A program made the translations under genes and the position numbers. Positions 26,354 to 34,022 of a DNA stretch of 64,000 nucleotides are shown here, one piece after another (position 1 is the first letter of the stretch; the number at the start of each line of letters is the position of its first letter). A model generated the notes under the pieces. The model ran no database searches. It was not told the DNA's origin and saw nothing but the letters and a program-made list of their open reading frames with translations. This stretch comes from an uncultured Propionibacteriaceae bacterium (GTDB taxonomy: Bacteria > Actinomycetota > Actinomycetes > Propionibacteriales > Propionibacteriaceae), in contig CALBCJ010000022.1 in NCBI GenBank assembly GCA_937926975.1, forward strand, positions 1-64,000, read 5' to 3'.

Positions 26354-27342
26354 GTGAGCCGACCTTTACTGCCACCGTCTTCATCCCCACCTACTGCGGC
26401 GCTCGCTACATCGAGGGACTGGTCCGCAGCGTCTTCGCGCAGCGAGTCGACTACCCGTTCGAGGTGCTGGTGTACGACACCACCAGCGGCGACGAGGCGC
26501 CCCAGATCCTGGACCGGCTGGCCTCAGAGTTCGAGGGCCGGCTGCGCTGGCGCAGTATCGCCAAGAAGGACTTCTCCCACGGCCGGACCCGGGCCGAGGC
26601 GGTGGTCGACGCCCAGGGCGAGTTCGTGGCCTTCCTCACTCAGGACGCGATGCCGGCCAACGACCGCTGGCTGTACGAGCTGCTGAAGCCGTTCGAGCTG
26701 AACCCGAAAGTAGTCGCGGTGCTGGGCAAGCAGGACCCTCGCCCCGACGCGATCCCGATGCTCAAGAGCGAGATCTCGATGGTCTTCTCCGGGTTCGGCC
26801 CCGACCAGGCGACCTCGCTGTTCTACAAGGACGACTTCGTCACCAACCAGGGGATCTACGACGTCATCTCCTTCTACTCCGACGTCAACTCGGCCGGGCG
26901 GCGCTCGTTCCTGCTGGAGCACAACTACCGCGACGTCCCGTACGCCGAGGACCAGCTCTTCGGCCGGGACGTGATCGACGCCGGCTACCTCAAGGCGTAC
27001 GCCCCACGGGCCAACGTGATCCACTCCAACGAGATCGCCCTAGGCGACTACAAGCACCGGATGTTCGACGAGACCCTGGGCCTGCGCCAGGTCGGGGTGC
27101 CAGTGGCGAAGCCATCACTGAAGGCAGTGGCCCGGATGGTGGCCGGTGGTGCGCTCCGAGACGCCAAGCGAATCGTGCGCGACCCCGCGTACTCGACCAA
27201 GCGCAAGCTGTACTGGCTGGCGGTGAACCCACTGTTCCACGTCGAGCGCTGGCGCGGGGTCCGGCTGGCGGCCGACGCCCCCCTCGACGACGAGGCCGTC
27301 CGGGACGAGTTCTCCCTGGAGCGTCGGCAAGCCCGTGCCTGA
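26350..27342 (+). CDS. GT2 glycosyltransferase, rhamnosyltransferase-like
   Basis: A 330-residue GT-A enzyme with TVFIPTYCGARYIEGLVRSVFAQ at the start, an acceptor-side FLTQDAMP motif instead of a plain DxD and EDQLFGRDVIDAGY further on. These features resemble the RfbF/RgpB-type rhamnosyltransferases. The extra ~90 C-terminal residues are basic and helical. It closes the three-gene glycan operon. A hairpin-rich repeat region follows. Confidence 0.88.
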   Translation: MSEPTFTATVFIPTYCGARYIEGLVRSVFAQRVDYPFEVLVYDTTSGDEAPQILDRLASEFEGRLRWRSIAKKDFSHGRTRAEAVVDAQGEFVAFLTQDAMPANDRWLYELLKPFELNPKVVAVLGKQDPRPDAIPMLKSEISMVFSGFGPDQATSLFYKDDFVTNQGIYDVISFYSDVNSAGRRSFLLEHNYRDVPYAEDQLFGRDVIDAGYLKAYAPRANVIHSNEIALGDYKHRMFDETLGLRQVGVPVAKPSLKAVARMVAGGALRDAKRIVRDPAYSTKRKLYWLAVNPLFHVERWRGVRLAADAPLDDEAVRDEFSLERRQARA

Positions 27343-27740
27343 CCATCGCCGCCGCCTTCGCGGCGGCTCGGCTGTGCTTGATCGCCGCCGCTGTGCTTAA
27401 CCGCCCGAGCTCCGCTCGGGCTGGCCGGCTCGCTATAACCCCCGGCTTCCTCCTCGCGGTGAAGAGGTTCTTTCCGTCGTGGTCCAGCCAGTCGTTCTTC
27501 ACCGCTCCTTCGTCCAGCCGGGGGACTCGCCGGCCCTCGTGGTCAGGTCGAGCGGTCACCTCACCCGCTGTGGCTGAGCCGGAGGTGCACGGGGTCGTTT
27601 CTCGCTCTTCGTCGTCCAGACCGGGGACTACGCGGCCGGTTCTGGTCGGGCTGGGCGGGCTCGCTTCAGAGAGCGGGGCAGGCTGAGCGGGCAGGTGCAG
27701 GAGTCGTGGTACAGCCACCACCGGTCAGTGAAGAACTGCT
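27343..27740. repeat. Copy 2 of the dispersed intergenic repeat (398-bp gene-free stretch)
   Basis: The gap between the glycan operon and tgt holds no supported gene. It contains exact matches to the window start at 27485-27517, 27556-27576 and 27614-27639, plus a degenerate second version of the GTCCAGaccgGGGACT block at about 27512-27528. Block order is the same at both sites only in part: the 33-bp and 26-bp blocks are fused at the window start but 96 bp apart here. A minus-strand frame runs through the stretch but looks like translated repeat. Confidence 0.75.
27351..27421. terminator. Two hairpins after the glycan operon
   Basis: A 6-bp stem (27351-27356 with 27362-27367) and a perfect 8-bp stem GCCCGAGC/GCTCGGGC (27403-27410 with 27414-27421) lie 9-79 bp beyond the glycosyltransferase stop. 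Neither has a T-run. They could end transcription or be part of the repeat unit. Confidence 0.45.
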
Positions 27741-28976
27741 CTACGGGGCGAGCTGGACTCGGCCGCTGCCGTAGCGGCCGAGCCACTCGGTACGGAAGGC
27801 GTCGAAGTCACCGGCGTCGATCGACTCGCGGATCTGGTCGACCAGCCGGACCGTGAACCACTCGTTGTGGATAGTGGCCAGGGTCGAGGCCAGGATCTCT
27901 CTCGCCTTAAACAGGTGGTGCAGGTAGGCCCGGGTGTGGTGGCGGCAGGTGTAGCAGCCGCAGCCCGGCTCCAGCGGCTCGAAGCAGCGCCGGCTGGCGG
28001 CGGTGGTGACGTTGTACCGGCCGCGGGCGGTGTAGATGGCGCCGTTGCGGGCCACCCGCGACGGGTTGACGCAGTCGAAGGTGTCCGCGCCGGCGGCGAC
28101 CCCGGCGAAGAGATCCTCCGGCTCCGAGATCCCCAGCAGGTGACGGGGCCTGTCCTCCGGAAGCGACCGGGACACCCAGGTGCAGATCTCCCCCAGCCGC
28201 TCCTTCTCCAGGGCCCCGCCGATGCCGTACCCGTCAAAGCGCTGCCCGTCGACCTCCAGCCCGGCGAGCCCGCTGGCCGCGGCCCGGCGCAGGTCCTCGT
28301 ACTGAGCCCCCTGGACCACCCCGAACAGAGCCTGGTACGGGCGGTCGCTGCGCGCCTCGGTGAGCCGGCGGTGCTCAGCCAGGCAGCGCTCGGCCCAGGC
28401 CTGGGTCCGGCGCACCGAGCGCTCCTGGTAGCCGCGGGTGTTCATCAAGGTGGTCAGCTCGTCGAAGGCGAACATGATGTCGGCGCCCAGCTGGTGCTGG
28501 ATCTGCATGCTGACCTCGGGGGTGAACCGGTGCCGGTCACCGTTGAGGTGCGAGGTGAAGGTGACCCCGTCGTCGTCGACCTGAACCAGCCGGGCCGCCT
28601 TCTTGGCCACCACCTCGTCGCTGGTCATCCCGGCGGTGTCCATCGCCAGCACCTTCTTGAAGCCGACCCCCAGGCTCATCACCTGAAAGCCTCCGGAGTC
28701 GGTGAAGGTCGGCCCGTCCCAGCCCATGAACCGGCCCAGCCCGCCAGCCAGGTCGACGACCTCGGGGCCGGGCTGCAGAAACAGGTGGTACGCGTTCGCC
28801 AGCACCGCCTGCGCCCCCAGCGCAGCGACACTGCCCGGCAGCACCGCCTTCACCGTGGCCTTCGTCCCGACCACAATGAAGGCCGGGGTCTGAATCTGCC
28901 CGTGCGGGGTGGTGATCACCCCGGTCCGGCCGGGGGTCTGCCCGAGCCGGGTCCGAACCTCGAAGCCGAAGGTCAC
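27741..28976 (-). CDS. tgt: tRNA-guanine transglycosylase (Tgt)
   Basis: Swaps guanine at position 34 of GUN-anticodon tRNAs for a queuine-pathway base. The 411-residue protein has the catalytic FTDSGGFQ (Asp93), the nucleophile region ADTFDCVNPSR (Asp301) and the zinc ligands in CGCYTCRHH near 339-345. Bacterial enzymes usually read PTR where this has PSR. An insertion around 100-118 makes it longer than typical (about 375). The GTG at 28976 overlaps the RsmE stop (GTGA); a start at 28997 is possible. It is last in the hrcA-dnaJ-rsmE-tgt operon. Confidence 0.92.
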   Translation of the reverse strand: MTFGFEVRTRLGQTPGRTGVITTPHGQIQTPAFIVVGTKATVKAVLPGSVAALGAQAVLANAYHLFLQPGPEVVDLAGGLGRFMGWDGPTFTDSGGFQVMSLGVGFKKVLAMDTAGMTSDEVVAKKAARLVQVDDDGVTFTSHLNGDRHRFTPEVSMQIQHQLGADIMFAFDELTTLMNTRGYQERSVRRTQAWAERCLAEHRRLTEARSDRPYQALFGVVQGAQYEDLRRAAASGLAGLEVDGQRFDGYGIGGALEKERLGEICTWVSRSLPEDRPRHLLGISEPEDLFAGVAAGADTFDCVNPSRVARNGAIYTARGRYNVTTAASRRCFEPLEPGCGCYTCRHHTRAYLHHLFKAREILASTLATIHNEWFTVRLVDQIRESIDAGDFDAFRTEWLGRYGSGRVQLAP

Positions 28977-29725
28977 TCCTCGTCCATCCAGTGGCACAGC
29001 TCGGCCAGCTGGCGCAGCTGGACCAGCGCCACCGTACCGGCGGTCGAGGTCCGCAGCACCGTGCCCCCGATGAGCACCGCCACCGCACCAGCCTCCCGGA
29101 ACGCGTCCAGCTCGTCCGGCGCCACCCCGCCCTCGGGGCCGATCACGACCACCACGTCTCCCAGGGACGGGCGCTGGGCGATGACCGGGTCGGTGGCCGC
29201 CTCGTGGCAGACGTACGCGGAGTCAGCGGCCCGCAGCCGCTCGACGACCTGCGCGGTGCTGGCCAGCGGCGCCACGGACGGGACGGTCAGCCGACGAGAC
29301 TGCTTGGCTGCGGCCCGGGCGATGCTCTGCCACCGCTCCCGGGCCCGCTCACCGCGCTCACCCTGCCACCGGACGACCGAGCGGGACGCCTGCCAGGGCA
29401 CGATCTCGGCGACCCCGATCTCGGTCAGCAGGTCGACCGTCTGCTCGACCCGGTCGTTCTTCGGCAGTGCCTGGACACAGGTGAAGCGCGGCTCGGGCAC
29501 CGGATCGGACAGCAGCCGCTCAACCCTGAGGTCGAGCCGGTCCTTGCCGACCTGGACCACGACGCCGGTGGCTCCCCGCCCCTGGCCGTCGGCCACGGTG
29601 ACCCGCTCGCCCGTCACGACCCGCCGTACGGTGGCGGCGTGGTGCCCCTCGGGGCCGTCCAGGGTGACAACCTGGCCGACCGTCAGCGCCGGGTCCAGGT
29701 CGGTGATGAAGAAGCCGTCGCTCAT
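28973..29725 (-). CDS. rsmE: 16S rRNA (uracil1498-N3)-methyltransferase RsmE
   Basis: Methylates N3 of U1498 in 16S rRNA. The 250-residue protein has an N-terminal PUA-like region and a SPOUT fold, with the knot motifs VVVIGPEGGVAPDE and VLRTSTAGTVAL. The ATG at 29725 overlaps dnaJ (ATGA). Position directly after dnaJ is common in bacteria. Confidence 0.93.
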   Translation of the reverse strand: MSDGFFITDLDPALTVGQVVTLDGPEGHHAATVRRVVTGERVTVADGQGRGATGVVVQVGKDRLDLRVERLLSDPVPEPRFTCVQALPKNDRVEQTVDLLTEIGVAEIVPWQASRSVVRWQGERGERARERWQSIARAAAKQSRRLTVPSVAPLASTAQVVERLRAADSAYVCHEAATDPVIAQRPSLGDVVVVIGPEGGVAPDELDAFREAGAVAVLIGGTVLRTSTAGTVALVQLRQLAELCHWMDEE

Positions 29726-30891
29726 CCTCCGAAAGCCTCCTTCAGCCAGCCGAAGACACCCTTCTGGCTGGTCTTGTCGACCTGGGCCTCGGGAGCGGTC
29801 TCGCCACGCAGCTCAGCCAGCCGGCGCAGCAGCTCGCGCTGCTCGTCGTCCAGGCTGGCCGGGGTCTGGACCAGCACGATCACGTTCAAGTTGCCGCGAC
29901 CGTGGCCGCGCAGCCGGGGCACCCCCCGGTCACGGACCACGACCCGGGTGCCGGACTGGGTACCGGCCGGGACGTCGACGGTGATCGAGACCAGCTCTGG
30001 GTCCTGGTCGTCACGCTCGGCCTCCAAGGTGGCCAGCGGGACCGCGGTCCCCAGCGCGGCGGCAGTCATCGGGACCCGGATCACCACGTCCAGGTCGTCG
30101 CCCTTGCGCTTGAAGACCTCGTGCTCGGCGACCTGGATCTCAACGTACAGGTCGCCCGCTGGGCCACCGCCGGAGCCGACCTCGCCCTGGGCCTCCAGGT
30201 GGATCCGGTTGCCACTGGCGACACCGGGGGGGATCTTGATGCTGATGGTCCGCTGGGCCCGGATCCGGCCGTCACCGGAGCACTCCGGGCAGGGGTTCGG
30301 GATCACGGTGCCGAAGCCGCGGCAGGTCGGGCAGGGCTGGCTGGTGCGGATATCACCCAGGAAGGAGCGCTGCACGGTGACCACGTCGCCGGCGCCGTGG
30401 CAGGTGGAGCAGGTGACCGGGTCCCCGCCGGCGGAGCCGGAGCCGGAGCAGCACGGGCAGAGCACCGCGGTGTTGACCTGGAGCGGCTTAGTGATTCCAA
30501 AGGCCGCCTCGGCCAGGCTGAGCCGGAGACGGACCAGGGCGTCCTGGCCACGCTGCACCCGCGAGCGCGGCCCGCGCTGAGGACCGCCACCGCCGAACAT
30601 CGCGTCCATCAGGTTGCTGAAGTCGAAGCCGCCGGCCGAGAAGCCACCCATCGGGCCAAAGCCACCCAGGCCGCCGGAGCCCATCGGGTCGCCGCCCCGG
30701 TCGTAGATGTCGCGCTTGTGAGAGTCGGAGAGAACCTCGTACGCCTCGCCGATCTGCTTGAACTTCTCGGCGGCGTCGTCCTCGGTCGCGACGTCCGGGT
30801 GGTACTTCATGGCGAGGCGCCGGTAGGCCTTCTTGATCTGGTCGGCGCTCGCGTCCCGGGGCACACCCAAGGTCTGGTAGTAGTCGGTCAT
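29722..30891 (-). CDS. dnaJ: Chaperone DnaJ (type I)
   Basis: Cochaperone of DnaK. The 389-residue protein has a J domain with HPD at 31-33, a Gly/Phe-rich linker (about 70-100), four CxxCxGxG zinc repeats between about 144 and 205, and the C-terminal substrate-binding domains. All four zinc repeats are intact. The ATG at 30891 starts the J domain; an upstream frame to 30939 would overlap hrcA. It follows hrcA by 10 bp and should be controlled by the CIRCE element. Confidence 0.96.
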   Translation of the reverse strand: MTDYYQTLGVPRDASADQIKKAYRRLAMKYHPDVATEDDAAEKFKQIGEAYEVLSDSHKRDIYDRGGDPMGSGGLGGFGPMGGFSAGGFDFSNLMDAMFGGGGPQRGPRSRVQRGQDALVRLRLSLAEAAFGITKPLQVNTAVLCPCCSGSGSAGGDPVTCSTCHGAGDVVTVQRSFLGDIRTSQPCPTCRGFGTVIPNPCPECSGDGRIRAQRTISIKIPPGVASGNRIHLEAQGEVGSGGGPAGDLYVEIQVAEHEVFKRKGDDLDVVIRVPMTAAALGTAVPLATLEAERDDQDPELVSITVDVPAGTQSGTRVVVRDRGVPRLRGHGRGNLNVIVLVQTPASLDDEQRELLRRLAELRGETAPEAQVDKTSQKGVFGWLKEAFGG

Positions 30892-30901
30892 CGGTCTCGT
30901 T

Positions 30902-31903
30902 TCATCCTTCGGCCAGAAAGCGGCCAACGTAGCGGGCAACGGCCCTCACCGACGCCATCGTCGAGGGGTAGTCCATGCGAGTCGGCCCGACGACGCCGAG
31001 CATCGCCCAGACGTCGTCGGCCATCCCGTAGCCGGAGGCCACGACCGAGGTCGACTGAAGCCCGGCCAGCTCGTTCTCGCGACCGATCCGTACAGTGACG
31101 TCGGCCTGGGCCTCGCCGAGCAGCCGCAGCAGCACCACCTGCTCCTCCAGCGCCTCCAGAACCGGCTTCACGGTGGTCTCAAACTGGTCACCGAAACGGC
31201 TCAGGTTCGGCACCCCACCGACCACGACCCGAGTGGTCGGGTCCATGTCGAGGAGGGTCCGTACAGCGTCGGCGGCACCGGCCAGCAGCGGCTGCGGCTC
31301 GGTCACCAGGGTGTCCAGGGCCCGGGCGGCGTCGTTGGCGCGGCGGTCTCGTACAGCGGCAGCGATCCGTGCGGCCGCGGCGGACACGTCGTCGGCGCTG
31401 GCGTCGACAGGCAGCTCGACCGGGGCCTGCACCACCCTGCCGGTCGAGGTGACCAGGATCACCAGGCCCCGCCCCGGGTGCAGCTGGACCAGGTCGACAT
31501 GCCGGACCACCGCGGTGGAGACCACCGGGTACTGCACGATCGCCACCTGGTGGGTGATCTGCGCGAGCAGCCGTACGGTGCGCGCGATCACGTCGTCCAT
31601 GTCGGCCGCCCCGGCCAGGAAGGTAGAGATCGCCCGCCGCTCGGCCACCGACAGCGGCTTCACCGTGGCCAGCCGGTCCACGAACAGCCGGTAGCCCTTG
31701 TCGGTCGGGACCCGGCCGGCAGAGGTGTGCGGCTGGGTCAGGTAGCCCTCGTCCTCCAGCGCCGCCATGTCGTTGCGGATCGTGGCCGGGGAGACGTCGA
31801 GCCGGTGACGCTCCACCAGCACCTTCGAGCCCACCGGCTCGCTGTGCTGGACGTAGTCGGTGATCACGGCCCGGAGCACCGCCAGCTTGCGGTCGTCGAG
31901 CAT
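30902..31903 (-). CDS. hrcA: Heat-inducible transcription repressor HrcA
   Basis: HrcA represses class I heat-shock operons by binding CIRCE. The 333-residue protein has an N-terminal winged-helix region with SPATIRNDMAALEDEGYL and HTSAGRVPTDKGYR. The ATG at 31903 has GAAGGGG 5 nt upstream; an in-frame start at 31939 falls inside the CIRCE element and is rejected. A near-perfect CIRCE lies 20 bp upstream, so the operon is autoregulated. Confidence 0.96.
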   Translation of the reverse strand: MLDDRKLAVLRAVITDYVQHSEPVGSKVLVERHRLDVSPATIRNDMAALEDEGYLTQPHTSAGRVPTDKGYRLFVDRLATVKPLSVAERRAISTFLAGAADMDDVIARTVRLLAQITHQVAIVQYPVVSTAVVRHVDLVQLHPGRGLVILVTSTGRVVQAPVELPVDASADDVSAAAARIAAAVRDRRANDAARALDTLVTEPQPLLAGAADAVRTLLDMDPTTRVVVGGVPNLSRFGDQFETTVKPVLEALEEQVVLLRLLGEAQADVTVRIGRENELAGLQSTSVVASGYGMADDVWAMLGVVGPTRMDYPSTMASVRAVARYVGRFLAEG

Positions 31904-31922
31904 CGGCACCCCTTCCTCACGG

Positions 31923-31949
31923 TTAGCACTCCCGATCACCGAGTGCCAG
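31923..31949. promoter_or_regulatory. CIRCE operator of hrcA-dnaJ-rsmE-tgt
   Basis: TTAGCACTC, 9 bp, GAGTGCCAG; the canonical right arm is GAGTGCTAA, so 7 of 9 bases match. A minus-strand TAGACT -10 (31948-31953) abuts it, placing the start site within the operator. Confidence 0.92.
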
Positions 31950-32049
31950 TCTAGCGTTCACCGTGGCGCTGCGAGCGTTCTCGGCCCAGACGGTCCTGGC
32001 TACGGCTCCTGCGGGCCGACCTCTCCCCGCAGGTCAGCGCCGTACCGCC

Positions 32050-32055
32050 TAGGCT
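32050..32055 (+). promoter_or_regulatory. -10 box of the leaderless MBL-fold gene
   Basis: TAGGCT lies 7 nt before the GTG at 32063, predicting a leaderless mRNA. Confidence 0.5.
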
Positions 32056-32062
32056 AGGCCGG

Positions 32063-32965
32063 GTGACGGACGTCGGCCAGTGGCAGCAGATCCGAGCCGG
32101 GGTGTACTGGTCCAGGTGCCAGCCGGCCGGGGTGAACCTCGGCCTGGTGGTCGGTGAGCACGCAGCGCTGCTGGTCGACACCGGGGCCTCCCCCGCGCAC
32201 GGCGAGCAGGTCCGGGCCTCGGTGGCCCAGCTCACCGACGTCCCGCTGGGAACCGTCGTGGTGACCCACGGGCACTGGGACCACGCCCTGGGCCTGGCCG
32301 CCTTCCCTGGCCTGGAGACCATCGGGCACGAGTCCCTGGCCGAGACCCTGCGCTCGCCCGAGGGCTTGCAGGCCGCCCAGCAGCAGGGGGTCGACCCGGC
32401 CCAGGTGCTGGTCCCCGAGCGGCTGGTGTCGATCCTTGCCGCCGTCGACCTCGGCGGGCGCCGGGTCGAGATCGGGCACTTCGGACCGGCCCACACCCAG
32501 GGCGACCTGACCGTTCTGGTGCCCGACGACCGGGTCCTTTTCGCCGGTGACCTGGTGGAGCAGGGAGCACCGCCCGGGGTCGACGAGCAGACCTCGCTGC
32601 GCGGCTGGCACCAGGTGCTGGACGCGCTGCAGACCCTGTGCCGTGACGACACTGTCGTCGTCCCCGGGCACGGAGATCCAGTGAACCGGGACTACATCGC
32701 CTGGCAGCGGGCCGGGCTGGCGGCCCTGTGGGGGCAGTGCGAGTGGCTGGTCCACCAGGGGGTGGCTGAGGCCGACGCGTACGACCATGACGGCCTGCAG
32801 TGGCCGTGGGGTGAGCAGTGGGCCCGGGCCGCGATCGCCCGGGCGTACACCGAGCTCGCGGCCGCCGGGAAGCTCCCGGGGCGCCAGCTGCCGCTGCGGC
32901 CGGTCTCAGCCGGCTCCGGGCAGCCGGCCGAGGACCTCCTCGGCGGCATCGGCCAGCCGGGCTAG
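32063..32965 (+). CDS. Metallo-beta-lactamase-fold hydrolase
   Basis: A 300-residue protein with the THGHWDH metal motif (about 75-81), a later GPAHTQGDLTV and FAGDLVE, and a C-terminal VVPGHGDPV. These are the metal ligands of the MBL fold, so it should bind two zinc (or iron) ions. Family substrates range from hydroxyacyl thioesters to lactones; nothing here narrows it. The GTG start has a -10 box 7 nt upstream. Its 3' end overlaps the convergent ATL gene by 60 bp. Confidence 0.82.
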   Translation: MTDVGQWQQIRAGVYWSRCQPAGVNLGLVVGEHAALLVDTGASPAHGEQVRASVAQLTDVPLGTVVVTHGHWDHALGLAAFPGLETIGHESLAETLRSPEGLQAAQQQGVDPAQVLVPERLVSILAAVDLGGRRVEIGHFGPAHTQGDLTVLVPDDRVLFAGDLVEQGAPPGVDEQTSLRGWHQVLDALQTLCRDDTVVVPGHGDPVNRDYIAWQRAGLAALWGQCEWLVHQGVAEADAYDHDGLQWPWGEQWARAAIARAYTELAAAGKLPGRQLPLRPVSAGSGQPAEDLLGGIGQPG

Positions 32966-33253
32966 GTCGGCCCGGGCCTGCCGTACCCGGACCCGGTCCT
33001 GCCCGTCGGTCAGCGGGGTGCCTTCCTGGGCCCAGTGCTCCCGCGCGGCCGGAACCAGGTGCGTCGGCAGCTGGCCGGAGGCGCTCACCACCCGCCACCA
33101 CGGCAGGTCCGGCGCGCAGCAGGCCATCAGCCGCCCGACGGTCCGGGGCCCGGTGCCGAGCAGCTCGGCGATGTCACCGTACGTGACGACCCGGCCCGCC
33201 GGGACCAGCCGGACCACCTCGTCCACCTGGTCAGCCAGCTCAGCCCTGCTCAC
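32906..33253 (-). CDS. Alkyltransferase-like protein (ATL, MGMT family)
   Basis: A 115-residue single-domain relative of O6-methylguanine methyltransferase. The helix-turn-helix GDIAELLGTGPRTVGRLM binds DNA. Where MGMT has the catalytic PCHRV, this reads PWWRV (51-55), so the reactive Cys is Trp52. ATL proteins recognise alkyl-guanine and flag it for nucleotide excision repair. The GTG at 33253 overlaps the HisN-like stop by 14 bp; its 3' end overlaps the convergent MBL gene by 60 bp. Confidence 0.88.
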   Translation of the reverse strand: MSRAELADQVDEVVRLVPAGRVVTYGDIAELLGTGPRTVGRLMACCAPDLPWWRVVSASGQLPTHLVPAAREHWAQEGTPLTDGQDRVRVRQARADLARLADAAEEVLGRLPGAG

Positions 33254-34022
33254 TCAGGACCGCCTGGACAGTGTTGAAGATCTCCGGGCTGCCGGCCACC
33301 ACCACGGTGCTGGAGCCGCTGGTGCCGGGGTGGTAGTCGCTGCCGTCCGGCGCCCGGACCACCCCGCCGAGCTCGCGCAGCAGCACGGCGCCCGGCACGT
33401 GGTCCCAGGGGTTGGCTGACCGGTAGACCAGGGCGTCGACCTCTCCGGTCGCGACGCGAGGGTAGTCCACGCCGCAGCACTGGCTGCTCGGGGGCACCGG
33501 CTGGGCCAGCAGCGCCGAGTCGACCCCGCTGACCCCCCGGACCGAGCTCTCCAGGTACGGCCGTCCGGCCCGCTGCGGCACCGACAGCCGCTCCCCGTTG
33601 CAGGTGGCGCCAGCGCCCCGCTCGGCGAGGTAGGCCCGGCGGTGCTGCGGCTGCCAGATCCAGGCCCGGACCGGCTCCCCGGCCCGCAGCTCGCCGACCA
33701 TCACGGCATGGTCGGGGCTGCCCTGGACGAAGTTGCGGGTCCCGTCGACCGGGTCCACCACGAAGGCGTGCTCAGCGCTCGGCAGCGCCCCCAGCAGCAG
33801 CGGGTTGGCAAAGACCGCCTCCTCCCCCACCACCAGCGCCTGCGGGAAGACCCGGCGCAGAGCCTCGGTGATCGCCTGCTCGGCCTCCCGGTCGGCGACA
33901 GTGACGAAGTCGCCCGGGCGCTTCTCCTCGACCTCACCTGCGGCCAAGGCCCGCCAGCGCGGAGAGATCAGCCGGTCGGCTACGTCCTGGATCATCTCCA
34001 GCAGGTCAAAGCTGCTCGTCAT
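33240..34022 (-). CDS. Inositol-phosphatase-family enzyme (HisN-like)
   Basis: A 260-residue Mg-dependent phosphatase with the three metal motifs GEEA (about 76), VVDPVDGTRNF (about 98) and WDHVPGAVLL (about 218). Closest families are histidinol-phosphatase HisN, inositol-1-phosphatase and CysQ; the actinobacterial HisN type is my first choice, but no his gene is nearby. The ATG at 34022 has AGGA 5 nt upstream. It overlaps the P-type ATPase by 17 bp and the ATL gene by 14 bp. Confidence 0.82.
   Translation of the reverse strand: MTSSFDLLEMIQDVADRLISPRWRALAAGEVEEKRPGDFVTVADREAEQAITEALRRVFPQALVVGEEAVFANPLLLGALPSAEHAFVVDPVDGTRNFVQGSPDHAVMVGELRAGEPVRAWIWQPQHRRAYLAERGAGATCNGERLSVPQRAGRPYLESSVRGVSGVDSALLAQPVPPSSQCCGVDYPRVATGEVDALVYRSANPWDHVPGAVLLRELGGVVRAPDGSDYHPGTSGSSTVVVAGSPEIFNTVQAVLSEQG

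Noticed and set aside
26990..27721. Minus-strand frame across the 27.5-kb repeat, containing a VPGLDEGAVKNDW-like phrase
   Set aside because: The phrase comes from the repeated DNA blocks, there is no good ribosome site, and the frame runs antisense into the glycosyltransferase gene.
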